NCBI GenBank assembly: GCA_947448735.1
Contig: CANFOS010000026.1
Span: forward strand, 1-53,441
Source: Comamonadaceae bacterium
Lineage (GTDB): Bacteria; Pseudomonadota; Gammaproteobacteria; Burkholderiales; Burkholderiaceae_C
DNA: 53,441 bases
Reading direction: 5' to 3'
Below the pieces are notes generated by a model. That model was not told where the DNA came from. It did not search any database and saw nothing but the letters and a program-made list of their open reading frames with translations. This document shows positions 33,260 through 41,141 of the stretch, piece by piece; the first letter of the stretch is position 1; each line of letters starts with the position of its first letter. A program made the translations under genes and the position numbers.

Positions 33260-33664
33260 ATGACCTGCCTGCTGCCCCTGCCTACAGCCCCAAGCCGGTT
33301 TCGGCTGTGGGTGCGGTTGCTGGTGTCGGTGCTGGCGCTTGCACTGGTACTGTCGCAATCATTAGGTCAGTTGCATGCCGTCAAGCACGGCAGCTTGGCA
33401 TCTGCCGCGCATGCCATGGGAGCGCAGGAAGCCTCTAAAAACCATCTTGATGGTGGTTTTTTGAAGCAGCTGTTTTCGTCCCACGGCAGCAGCACTGACT
33501 GCCGCCTGTATGACCAGTTGGGCAACGGCTACGCCTTGCCCGCCGTGGCTTTGCTGCAGCTGCCAGCCGTGTTGCCATCGCTGCCGGTGGCTATTTTTGC
33601 AGGCGATGCACTCGCCCGCTGGGCCGCGCTGTTTGACGCACGTGGCCCGCCTTTGACTTTTTGA
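33260..33664 (+). CDS. small secreted/membrane-anchored protein upstream of TonB receptor (DUF2946-like)
   Basis: A 134-residue protein with one N-terminal hydrophobic segment (about 17-34), then a His-containing region (LHAVKH, HAMG, NHLDG, SSHGSS) and DCRLYDQLGNG, and a second hydrophobic stretch near 90-115. The DCRLYDQ block is what I know from DUF2946-type proteins near metal-uptake receptors. It lies 72 bp before the TonB receptor gene in the same direction. A role in zinc or other metal handling is an inference from the histidines and the neighbour. Confidence 0.65.
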   Translation: MTCLLPLPTAPSRFRLWVRLLVSVLALALVLSQSLGQLHAVKHGSLASAAHAMGAQEASKNHLDGGFLKQLFSSHGSSTDCRLYDQLGNGYALPAVALLQLPAVLPSLPVAIFAGDALARWAALFDARGPPLTF

Positions 33665-33736
33665 ATCGCCCCCTCTTGCGCTGCGCTGGCCTTCACGGGT
33701 TGGCGTGGCACTTTTTCAGATTCAAAAAGGCAATCC

Positions 33737-35857
33737 ATGTTCTTTCGTTTTTCAAACACAGCCATTCGGCTGGCTTTGCTGTCGTTTATTGCTGCGCAGC
33801 ACACCGGTCTGCTGGCCCAAGCATCCAGTTCTGCGCCAAGCGCTGCACTCAAAGAAATCACCATCACCGGCAACCCGCTGGGCGCTACCGATCTTGTAGC
33901 GCCAGCAGCACAATACTCGGGCGAGGGACTGTTGTTACGCTCCAAAACGACATTGGGGGAAACGCTGGACGGCACGCCCGGAGTCAGCAGCACCTACTTT
34001 GGGCCCAACGCCAGTCGCCCGATTATTCGCGGGCAAGACGGTGACCGCATCCGCATTTTGAACAACGGCGGTGCACTGCAGGATGCGTCCAACCTGAGCT
34101 ACGACCATTCGGTTGCCGCCGACCCACTGAGCATCGAACGCATCGAAGTGCTGCGTGGGCCAGGCGCTTTGCAATACGGCGGCAGCGCCGTGGGTGGCGT
34201 GGTCAATGTGATTGACAACCGCATCCCGCGCGAAGCGCTGTTCGATGAAAAGGGCGGCGTGGGCGGCAAAACAGACCTGGCCATCGCCAGCGGCAACAAA
34301 GAAAAAAGCGCGGGTGTTTTGCTGGAGGCAGGTAACAACCGCTACGCCATCCATGTTGATGCGATGAATCGGGACACCAAAGATGTGAGCGTGCCGATCA
34401 ACATCGTGTGCAACCGGACCGCTGGTACTTACACGGCCCGGAGTATTTGCAATTCCGCCAGCAAGATCAGCGGCACGGCAGTGGGTGGCGCTGTCTTTTT
34501 TGACCATGGGTATCTGGGCGCTTCTGTCAGTGGCTACCGCAGCAACTACGGCACCGTGGCAGAGCCCAATGTCAACATTGGCATGAAGTCTGACCGCTTT
34601 GCGCTCGAAGGCGAAGTCAAAAACCTGACTGGCCTGATTCAAAGCGTCAAAGGTCAATACAGCAAGACCGATTACACCCACACAGAATTCACCAATACCG
34701 TTCCAGGCACCGTGTTTAAAAACAGGGGCAGTGATGTGGGACTGGAAGCGAGGCACGCCAGGCTAGGCAATTTTGAGGGGCTGGTCGGTGTCCAAATGGA
34801 TGAGGCTCAGTTCTCAGCCGCTGGCGATGAGGCTTTTTCGCCATACAGCCGCACGCTTCAAAACGCGCTGTTTGCTTATGAGGAATACAAAACATCCTGG
34901 GGCAAGCTGACCTTTGGCGGACGAACCGAATCTGTCAAGGTGGAGTCACTCGGCAACCCCAATCCGGCGCTGGCCAAGTTTGTACCCGGCCAACGCCATT
35001 TCAGGCCGTCAAGCTACGCGCTGGGCAGCTTGTGGAATGTGGCTCCAGCGTGGCAACTGACAGGCAATGCAGCCTACACCGAGCGCGCACCCAAGGACTA
35101 CGAACTGTTTGCCAATGGGCCGCACATTGCCACCCGCGCCTACGAGCTTGGTGACAACACATTGGCCATGGAAAAAGCAACTCAGTTTGATGTTGGCCTG
35201 GCCTGGAAGTCTGCCTTCAATACCTTCGCCTTCAACGCTTACCAAAGCAACTTTAAAAACTACATTGGTCTGGTCCAGTCAGCTGGTGTCAGGCGTAACC
35301 AGTCAGACGGTGAATTCAACCCGGTAGACGACCCTGCAAATCCAGGCTTTTCGCAGGCAACAGGGGCAACTTTCAGCCCGCTGAATGAATTTCGTTATCT
35401 GCAAACGCGGGCCAGATTTACCGGGTTTGAGACCAGTGGGAATATTCGTCTGACAGATGGTGCTGCGCCCATTGACCTGGCCTTGCGCGCTGACGTCGTG
35501 AAGGCAAGCAACGTGAATACCGGGCAGCCCTTGTCGCGCATTCCGCCGATGCGGCTGGGCGCGACCTTGAAATATGCCAGCGGCCCGTTTGGTGCCAATC
35601 TGGGCGTTGACTATTCAGCAGCGCAAAAGCCGGTGCCCACAGGCGACCAGGCAACGGCCGCCAATACCCGCTGGAACGCCGGCGCGTCTTACCGAATGAA
35701 AACCGGCCCCGCCAGTTTGCTGTGGTTTGCGCGTCTGGACAACATCACCAACAAACTGGCTTACAGCTCGACATCGGTACTGACCACAACAGCCTTCCCG
35801 AATGCGCCGCCGTTGCCGGGGCGGAGTTTGAAGCTGGGTTTGCAGGCGAGCTTTTAA
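33737..35857 (+). CDS. TonB-dependent outer-membrane receptor, ZnuD-like
   Basis: A 706-residue outer-membrane transporter. Signal peptide 1-32, TonB-box-like LKEITITGNP, plug domain to about 180 (RPIIRGQDGDRIRILNNG, then IERIEVLRGPGALQYGGSAVGG, quoted here in parts) and a C-terminal beta-barrel ending in aromatic LKLGLQASF. The plug resembles ZnuD zinc receptors (SASNLSYDH-type segment: here DASNLSYDHSVAADP). With the His/Cys small protein upstream, zinc or another metal is the likely cargo. No clear Zur box was found upstream. Confidence 0.88.
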   Translation: MFFRFSNTAIRLALLSFIAAQHTGLLAQASSSAPSAALKEITITGNPLGATDLVAPAAQYSGEGLLLRSKTTLGETLDGTPGVSSTYFGPNASRPIIRGQDGDRIRILNNGGALQDASNLSYDHSVAADPLSIERIEVLRGPGALQYGGSAVGGVVNVIDNRIPREALFDEKGGVGGKTDLAIASGNKEKSAGVLLEAGNNRYAIHVDAMNRDTKDVSVPINIVCNRTAGTYTARSICNSASKISGTAVGGAVFFDHGYLGASVSGYRSNYGTVAEPNVNIGMKSDRFALEGEVKNLTGLIQSVKGQYSKTDYTHTEFTNTVPGTVFKNRGSDVGLEARHARLGNFEGLVGVQMDEAQFSAAGDEAFSPYSRTLQNALFAYEEYKTSWGKLTFGGRTESVKVESLGNPNPALAKFVPGQRHFRPSSYALGSLWNVAPAWQLTGNAAYTERAPKDYELFANGPHIATRAYELGDNTLAMEKATQFDVGLAWKSAFNTFAFNAYQSNFKNYIGLVQSAGVRRNQSDGEFNPVDDPANPGFSQATGATFSPLNEFRYLQTRARFTGFETSGNIRLTDGAAPIDLALRADVVKASNVNTGQPLSRIPPMRLGATLKYASGPFGANLGVDYSAAQKPVPTGDQATAANTRWNAGASYRMKTGPASLLWFARLDNITNKLAYSSTSVLTTTAFPNAPPLPGRSLKLGLQASF

Positions 35858-35875
35858 AAGACGCCTGTTGGCTTG

Positions 35876-36331
35876 CTACTGCGAAATTTTGCGTGCTTCT
35901 TCAATCTGATATTCAAAGTAACGCTGAAAGCTGAAGGCAATACTTGACATCAGGGCAGTGGCGCCGATCAGCAATGAAAAAACCACGGCGCCTATCACCA
36001 GCCAATTGGTTTGCCCAGCGGTTGCCTCGGGCTGCCCAGGGTTATGCCGGTCATTCCATTTTTCTTGCGACGACAGACCGTAATAAATGGCTGTGATCGC
36101 CGTGGCTGCCAGCGTAAAACCCAGCAAAGGCACAAGCAACCAGGCCAGTTGATCGTCTTGTCCCAATGTGCGGACGCGGTACACGCCATACCAGCCAATG
36201 CTCGATATCAATGGGTGAAGCCAAGCCAGCTTGTCTCTGAAGCCAAACAGATAAAAACGATGCAGGCCGAGCTGACCGAAGATGAAAGCCAGCCAAGTGG
36301 CTATGGTTTTGTTTTTGATGGAGGCAAGCAT
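35876..36331 (-). CDS. TM2-domain-like integral membrane protein
   Basis: A 151-residue protein with an N-terminal TM2-like segment (IATWLAFIFGQLGLHRFYLFG, cited by its GLHRFYLFG core) and about four membrane helices (near 8-28, 35-50, 64-85 and 110-140). I chose ATG 36331, which gives MLASIKNKT and lies 11 bp after the GNAT stop; an upstream start at 36376 would overlap that gene. Function unknown; TM2 proteins are small membrane proteins of unclear role. Convergent with the TonB gene. Confidence 0.65.
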   Translation of the reverse strand: MLASIKNKTIATWLAFIFGQLGLHRFYLFGFRDKLAWLHPLISSIGWYGVYRVRTLGQDDQLAWLLVPLLGFTLAATAITAIYYGLSSQEKWNDRHNPGQPEATAGQTNWLVIGAVVFSLLIGATALMSSIAFSFQRYFEYQIEEARKISQ

Positions 36332-36341
36332 GTCACGATTA

Positions 36342-36875
36342 TCAGCGCGGCACATCAACAGGCGGTTGCGTGTCACCTAATCCCAAGGATTTCTGCATGA
36401 TGACAATGTCACGCCAGGCGCCAAACTTCCAGCCGCAGGCATCAATTTTGCCGACCTGCTCAAAGCCCAGCGCCAGATGCACGCCAACCGATGCCGCATT
36501 GGCTGAATCGCCCACAATGGCCATCATTTTGCGAATCCCCACTGCCTCGCAACGCGCCATCAGCTCGGCCAGCAGCGCGCGGCCCAGGCCCTTGCCGGGA
36601 CGACCTGGTGCCAGATAAATGGAGTCTTCCACCGAATAGCGGTAGGCAGGCCGGGGCTTGAACCAGTTGCCATAGGCAAAGCCGACGACTTGGTTGCGAT
36701 CCACGGCCACCAGATACGGCAGGCCTTTACCAAGTACATCGGCTCGCCTGCTTGTCATGTCCTGCACGCTGGGGGCTTCGGTTTCAAACGTGCCGGTGCT
36801 GTTCAGCACATGGTGGGCGTAAATGGTGGTGATAGCCGCAATGTCGGCGTCCAGGCTGGCGCGGATGATGGTCAT
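36342..36875 (-). CDS. GNAT N-acetyltransferase, phosphinothricin acetyltransferase-like
   Basis: A 177-residue acetyltransferase. The acetyl-CoA loop is APGRPGKGLGRALL (about 89-102), preceded by VEDSIYLA and followed by GDSANAASVGVHLALGFEQVG, which match the Pat/YncA (MnaT) branch that acetylates methionine sulfoximine or phosphinothricin analogues. Probably a metabolic detoxification enzyme. It is the first of two minus-strand genes and divergent from rpsP. Confidence 0.9.
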   Translation of the reverse strand: MTIIRASLDADIAAITTIYAHHVLNSTGTFETEAPSVQDMTSRRADVLGKGLPYLVAVDRNQVVGFAYGNWFKPRPAYRYSVEDSIYLAPGRPGKGLGRALLAELMARCEAVGIRKMMAIVGDSANAASVGVHLALGFEQVGKIDACGWKFGAWRDIVIMQKSLGLGDTQPPVDVPR

Positions 36876-36919
36876 GGTGCTTGAGCGGCTAAGAAAATTT
36901 CAATGATACCGACTGACGG

Positions 36920-36936
36920 GCTATAATCAAAGGCTT
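36920..36936 (+). promoter_or_regulatory. rpsP operon promoter, shared 17-nt motif
   Basis: GCTATAATCAAAGGCTT contains a consensus TATAAT (36922-36927). It is identical to the motif before rplS (38788) and one base different from that before the DEAD-box gene (44364). No good -35 is visible at the normal distance. The leader to rpsP would be about 110 nt. Confidence 0.7.
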
Positions 36937-37045
36937 TGCAGCAGTTCGCTGGCCGGGTGGTCATGTCGAGTGTCTCAACCGCTGCAAGAACTTTTTGGGC
37001 ATGCACAACTTCTGGTTGGTATGCCCTCCACCCTGGGAATACATC

Positions 37046-37306
37046 ATGGTCGTCATCCGGCTTGCACGCGGCGGTTCTAAGCACCGTCCATTTTTTAACA
37101 TCGTTGTGGCTGACAAGCGCGTTCGCCGCGACGGTCGCTTTATCGAGCGCATCGGCTTTTACAACCCGATTGCCAAGGGCGGCGAAGAAGGCTTGCGCAT
37201 CATGCAAGACCGTCTGACCCACTGGGTTGGCGTTGGCGCACAAGCGTCCCCAACCGTTGAGCGCCTGATCAAGCAAGGCGCAACAGCTGCCGCCAAGGTC
37301 GCTTAA
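37046..37306 (+). CDS. rpsP: 30S ribosomal protein S16
   Basis: An 86-residue small-subunit protein. ATG 37046 gives the universal opening [10 protein letters not shown]; frame extending upstream is not conserved. [12 protein letters not shown] and [12 protein letters not shown] are characteristic. First gene of the conserved rpsP-rimM-trmD-rplS operon. Confidence 0.97.
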   Translation: MVVIRLARGGSKHRPFFNIVVADKRVRRDGRFIERIGFYNPIAKGGEEGLRIMQDRLTHWVGVGAQASPTVERLIKQGATAAAKVA

Positions 37307-37312
37307 CTTCAA

Positions 37313-37402
37313 AAATGGCAATTTCCCGCTGGGCCGCCCCAAGGGAAATGAGTGCCCATGGGGGGCAGTGCCTTACACGCAGTCAAAAGCGCGGGGGCTC
37401 AA
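37313..37402 (-). repeat. family B GC-rich repeat, copy 2 (between rpsP and rimM)
   Basis: On the minus strand it reads AGCCCCCGCGCTTTTGACTG, then CACTGCCCCCCATGGGCA and a tail with GGGGCGGCCC, parallel to the thrC copy. It enlarges the usually short rpsP-rimM gap and supplies a misleading GTG start (37352) ahead of the true rimM ATG. Confidence 0.6.
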
Positions 37403-37990
37403 ATGATTAACTTGAAGCCATCCGTATTGCCGGATGATTCTGTAGAAGTTGGTCGCATCTTGGATGCGTGGGGCGTCAAGGGATGGCTCAAAATCCTGCC
37501 CCACAGCTCTGATCCTGAGGCCTTGTTCTCAGCGAAATCCTGGTTTTTGCAGGCACCCGATGCCAAGTTCCGTCCGGGTTTTGACGCCTTCACCGGCACC
37601 GTATCGATCGCGGTGGACGAGGCAAAAACCCATTCTGATTCAGTGGTCGCCAAAATTGACGGCCTGGACGACCGCGACGACGCCGAATCGCTGCGGGGCT
37701 GCCGCATCTTTTTATCGCGCAGTGCTTTCCCCAAAGCTGCGAAAGACGAGTATTACTGGGTCGACCTGATTGGCCTGAAGGTTGTTAACCGCGAAGGCAT
37801 CGCGCTGGGTTGTGTGCGTGACCTGATGGCGACCGGTCCCAACTCAGTGCTGTGCGTTGAGTATCAAGCCATGCAAGAAGATGGCAGCAGCAAGGCTGAG
37901 GAACGGATGATTCCGTTTGTGTCGGCTTATGTTGATACGGTCGATATTGCTGCCAAGCTGGTCACGGTTGACTGGCAGCCGGATTACTGA
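37403..37990 (+). CDS. rimM: 16S rRNA processing protein RimM
   Basis: A 195-residue maturation factor for the 30S head that binds S19. The N-terminal beta-barrel opens VEVGRILDAWGVKGWLKI (about 14-31), and the PRC-barrel domain contains DEYYWVDLIGLKVVN (about 115-129) and ends FVSAYVDTVDIAAKLVTVDW. ATG 37403 is chosen because residues encoded upstream come from the family B repeat. trmD follows after 23 bp. Confidence 0.95.
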   Translation: MINLKPSVLPDDSVEVGRILDAWGVKGWLKILPHSSDPEALFSAKSWFLQAPDAKFRPGFDAFTGTVSIAVDEAKTHSDSVVAKIDGLDDRDDAESLRGCRIFLSRSAFPKAAKDEYYWVDLIGLKVVNREGIALGCVRDLMATGPNSVLCVEYQAMQEDGSSKAEERMIPFVSAYVDTVDIAAKLVTVDWQPDY

Positions 37991-38013
37991 GTTGCTTTTC
38001 ATTGACATAAACC

Positions 38014-38784
38014 ATGCGATTTGATGTCATCACTCTTTTTCCTGAACTATTCGCGCCATTTTTAACGAGTGGCGTCACGCGGCGTGCTTACGAATCCGGG
38101 CTGGTCGAGGTCAGGCTCTGGAACCCGCGCGACTTTGCGGACGGCAATTACAAAAGGGTTGATGACAGGCCGTTTGGCGGTGGTCCCGGCATGGTCATGC
38201 AGGCCGAACCGCTGGCGCTGTGCCTGGCCGCCATTCGCGCTGAGCGGACATCTGGCAACGACCCGGTTGTCCTTTTTTCCCCGATTGGTAAAACCTTGAC
38301 GCACAGCAGTGTTGAAGGCTGGTCTGCCAGCGAAGGCGCGGTGTTGATCTGTGGCCGCTACGAGGGCATAGACCAGCGCTTTGTTGACAAGCACGTCACG
38401 CACCAAATCAGTCTGGGCGACTTTGTGCTGTCGGGCGGTGAAATTGCCGCCATGGCTTTGCTCGATGCGTTGGCACGGCTGCAGCCTGGTGTACTCAATG
38501 ACGAGGGCAGCCACCAGATGGACAGCTTTAACCCTGCGCTTGATGGCCTGCTGGACTGCCCGCATTACACCCGGCCAGAAGACTGGCATGGCCAAACCGT
38601 GCCAGATGTGCTGATATCAGGCAACCATGCCCATATCGAGCGCTGGCGGCGTGAACAGCGGCTGCAGTTGACCCTTCTGCAGCGGCCAGAACTGATTGAA
38701 AAAGCGCGTGTGGCTGGGCAGTTGACGGCGAAAGATGAAGCTTTTTTGGCGTCTGCGGCTGGTCATCCCGGCCATCAGCCATAA
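38014..38784 (+). CDS. trmD: tRNA (guanine-37-N1)-methyltransferase
   Basis: A 256-residue SPOUT methyltransferase making m1G37 in tRNA, which prevents frameshifting. It opens MRFDVITLFPELF; PFGGGPGMVM (about 50-59) and the knotted SAM site ICGRYEGIDQRF and VLSGGEIAAMALLDALARL are all present, with the C-terminal domain HYTRPEDWHGQ. Third gene of the operon. Confidence 0.97.
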   Translation: MRFDVITLFPELFAPFLTSGVTRRAYESGLVEVRLWNPRDFADGNYKRVDDRPFGGGPGMVMQAEPLALCLAAIRAERTSGNDPVVLFSPIGKTLTHSSVEGWSASEGAVLICGRYEGIDQRFVDKHVTHQISLGDFVLSGGEIAAMALLDALARLQPGVLNDEGSHQMDSFNPALDGLLDCPHYTRPEDWHGQTVPDVLISGNHAHIERWRREQRLQLTLLQRPELIEKARVAGQLTAKDEAFLASAAGHPGHQP

Positions 38785-38787
38785 ATT

Positions 38788-38804
38788 GCTATAATCAAAG
38801 GCTT
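38788..38804 (+). promoter_or_regulatory. rplS promoter, shared 17-nt motif
   Basis: GCTATAATCAAAGGCTT, identical to the rpsP motif and just past the trmD stop. TTGCTATAAT has the TG of an extended -10, which could compensate for the absent -35. It would let rplS be made independently of rpsP-rimM-trmD. Confidence 0.7.
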
Positions 38805-38840
38805 TTCGGTCCTCTGGCGGCCACTGCAACTTGCTCTATT

Positions 38841-38860
38841 GGGGCCATTTATTTGGCTCC
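38841..38860 (+). promoter_or_regulatory. hairpin in the rplS 5' leader
   Basis: GGGGCCA/TGGCTCC (38841-38847, 38854-38860; one G-T pair) with a TTTATT loop, 74 nt before rplS. It could be an autoregulatory binding site or an attenuator; no T-run follows directly. Confidence 0.4.
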
Positions 38861-38933
38861 GACCTTAAAAAAGCAGGAATTGCGGTCTTTAGCGTAGCGC
38901 GTGAATGAACGAAAAAGTATTTTTGGAACTGTT

Positions 38934-39299
38934 ATGAATTTGATTCAAACCCTTGAGCAGGAAGAAATTGCTCGCCTGAACAAAACCATCCCTGTTTACG
39001 CTCCCGGCGACACCGTGATTGTGAGCGTTAACGTGGTTGAGGGCACCCGCAAACGTATGCAGGCTTTTGAAGGTGTGGTGATTGCCAAGCGCAATCGCGG
39101 CCTGAACTCCAGCTTCATCGTTCGCAAGATCTCCAATGGCGAAGGTGTCGAGCGTACCTTTCAGGTTTACAGCCCACTGATCGCCAAGATCGAAGTCAAG
39201 CGCCGTGGCGACGTGCGCCGCGCCAAGCTGTACTACCTGCGCAGCCGCAGCGGCAAGTCAGCGCGCATCAAGGAAAAACTGGGCGCCAAGGCTGCTTGA
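38934..39299 (+). CDS. rplS: 50S ribosomal protein L19
   Basis: A 121-residue large-subunit protein at the subunit interface. ATG 38934 gives [31 protein letters not shown] and [18 protein letters not shown] are diagnostic, as is the basic [19 protein letters not shown] at 38901 would add 11 non-conserved residues. Ended by the terminator at 39322. Confidence 0.97.
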   Translation: MNLIQTLEQEEIARLNKTIPVYAPGDTVIVSVNVVEGTRKRMQAFEGVVIAKRNRGLNSSFIVRKISNGEGVERTFQVYSPLIAKIEVKRRGDVRRAKLYYLRSRSGKSARIKEKLGAKAA

Positions 39300-39321
39300 T
39301 TGCAACCTGCAGTTTATAGAG

Positions 39322-39346
39322 GCCACTCTTTTGAGTGGCTTTTTTT
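39322..39346 (+). terminator. rho-independent terminator of the rpsP-rplS operon
   Basis: GCCACTC/GAGTGGC (39322-39328, 39333-39339) with a TTTT loop, then seven T residues, 23 bp after the rplS stop. Confidence 0.88.
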
Positions 39347-39359
39347 ATGCGGATAACTT

Positions 39360-40067
39360 ATGCAATTCAGTAAACCTCTTCCCAAGTTCGACCCTCGCAG
39401 CATTCCGGTCCAGGGCATTGACGATCACCTCGAATGTGTGGCGTTTGATCGCCTCACGCCTGCTGAGCTTAGACGGCGTTTTGCCAACCCACCGATCTGG
39501 ACACCCGAGCACAGTGTTGAGAAGCGGTTTGAAAACCGAGAACCTGCTGCTGCTTCTGTGCTGGTGCCGCTGGTGATGCGGGATGAACTGATGCTGCTTT
39601 TGACGCAACGCACGACCAACCTGTCTACTCACTCAGGTCAAATCGCACTCCCGGGCGGCCGTGCCGACGACACAGATACAGATGCGGCTGACACCGCCCT
39701 GCGCGAAGCGACGGAAGAAATAGGCCTGCCGCGCAACCACACCGAAGTGCTGGGCACATTACCGGTTTATGTCACGGGCACTGCCTACATCATCACGCCT
39801 GTGGTGGCGCTGGTGACCCCCGGCTTTGTGCTCCAGCCCAACCCAGCTGAAGTGGCTGACGTTTTTGAAGTGCCGCTGGCCTATTTGATGAACCCGGCCA
39901 ACCACCGGCGACACGCTGTGGAGTTTGACGGCATCACGCGCGAATGGCTGTCCATGCCGTATCTTGATGCTGCCGTCACGCAGGAAGACGGCCAGTCGAC
40001 AGAGCGTTTTATTTGGGGCGCTACGGCAGGGATGCTGCGCAATTTGTATCGATTTTTATCAGCTTGA
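39360..40067 (+). CDS. NUDIX CoA pyrophosphatase (NudL/YeaB-like)
   Basis: A 235-residue hydrolase expected to cleave CoA and acyl-CoA to phosphopantetheine and 3',5'-ADP. The UPF0035 motif LLLTQRTTNLSTHSGQIALP leads into the Nudix box, from GGRADDTDTDAA to REATEEIGL (about 98-122), with all catalytic Glu residues. It starts 13 bp after the operon terminator and precedes a CobD-like gene by 15 bp. Confidence 0.9.
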   Translation: MQFSKPLPKFDPRSIPVQGIDDHLECVAFDRLTPAELRRRFANPPIWTPEHSVEKRFENREPAAASVLVPLVMRDELMLLLTQRTTNLSTHSGQIALPGGRADDTDTDAADTALREATEEIGLPRNHTEVLGTLPVYVTGTAYIITPVVALVTPGFVLQPNPAEVADVFEVPLAYLMNPANHRRHAVEFDGITREWLSMPYLDAAVTQEDGQSTERFIWGATAGMLRNLYRFLSA

Positions 40068-40082
40068 CAGTTATCATTTGGC

Positions 40083-41132
40083 ATGAGTTTTTTTTCGGTT
40101 CTATTCGCTCTGCTGATTGAACAAGCCCGACCACTGGCGCGGGGCAACTGGATTCATGCCGCTTTCAGGTCATGGGCACGCTGGACCAGCCGAAATCTCG
40201 ACGCAGGCAAACCTCAGCACGGATGGATCGCCTGGACGGTCGTGGTCATGCTGCCCAGCCTGGCGACGCTGGTGATTCACTGGGCGCTTTGGTACGTGAC
40301 GCCGCTACTGGCATTTGCGTGGAGCGTGGGAATTTTGTACGTCACGCTGGGCTTTCGCCAGTTCAGTCACTACTTTACCGACATCCGCGATGCGCTCGAT
40401 GATGGCGATGAAGTGTCTGCCCGCGAACTGTTGGCCGATTGGCGGCAGGTTGATGCCAGTGAACTGCCGCGCAGTGAAATTGTTCGCCATGTGATTGAAT
40501 ATTCAGTTCTGGCGGCGCACCGCCATGTGTTTGGCGTGCTGGGCTGGTTTTCAGTTCTGGCTGCGCTGGGATTGGGTCCAGCAGGCGCGGTGTTGTACCG
40601 CATGAGCGAATTTGTGACCCGCTATTGGCGCTACAAAAGCAAGTCGCTGCAAGCAGGTGAAGGCGCGAGTCCGGCTTTGCAGATGGCCGCCAGCACCGCC
40701 TGGGGTGTGATTGACTACGTGCCCGCCCGTGTGACAGCACTCGGGTTTGCAGTGGTCGGCAGTTTTGAAGATGCGATTGACGCCTGGCGCAACTATGCGC
40801 AACGTTTTTCGAGCGGGCAACAGATCAATGAACTTGGTGAACACAAAGAACTCACGCTCGAAAATCACAACGACGGAATTATTCTGGCGGCAACTTCTGG
40901 TGCGGTCAATGTGCGTTTGGGTGGGGCAGCGCTGCAATCCAAGCTTGATCCCGGTGCCTCTGCTGGTTTTTTGGCAGCCAACGTCAGCACGCTTGATGCG
41001 GCCACCCAGGCCACGCCAGGCCGCGAACCCGAAGTCGCTCATCTGCGCAGCATTGTGGGGCTGGTGTGGCGCTCCGTTGTGTTGTGGATGGTGTTGCTGG
41101 CCTTGCTGACGCTGGCCAAACTGCTGGGCTGA
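40083..41132 (+). CDS. CobD/CbiB-like integral membrane protein
   Basis: A 349-residue membrane protein resembling CobD/CbiB (adenosylcobinamide-phosphate synthase) over its N-terminal half: FALLIEQARPL at 8-18, helices near 50-90, FRQFSHYFTDI, and the EYSVLAAHRHVFGVLGW region near 140. Late sequence includes VPARVTALGFAVVGSFEDA, the CobD-type motif near 215-233. No other cobalamin gene is near, and Burkholderiales often carry such CobD-like proteins outside cob operons, so the cobalamin role is uncertain. A regulatory AmpE-like role is an alternative. Confidence 0.75.
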   Translation: MSFFSVLFALLIEQARPLARGNWIHAAFRSWARWTSRNLDAGKPQHGWIAWTVVVMLPSLATLVIHWALWYVTPLLAFAWSVGILYVTLGFRQFSHYFTDIRDALDDGDEVSARELLADWRQVDASELPRSEIVRHVIEYSVLAAHRHVFGVLGWFSVLAALGLGPAGAVLYRMSEFVTRYWRYKSKSLQAGEGASPALQMAASTAWGVIDYVPARVTALGFAVVGSFEDAIDAWRNYAQRFSSGQQINELGEHKELTLENHNDGIILAATSGAVNVRLGGAALQSKLDPGASAGFLAANVSTLDAATQATPGREPEVAHLRSIVGLVWRSVVLWMVLLALLTLAKLLG

Positions 41133-41141
41133 CGCAGGTCT

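Noticed and set aside
33213..33260. Zur operator before the small protein and TonB receptor
   Set aside because: The region has an AT-rich stretch but no convincing palindrome of the Zur type.
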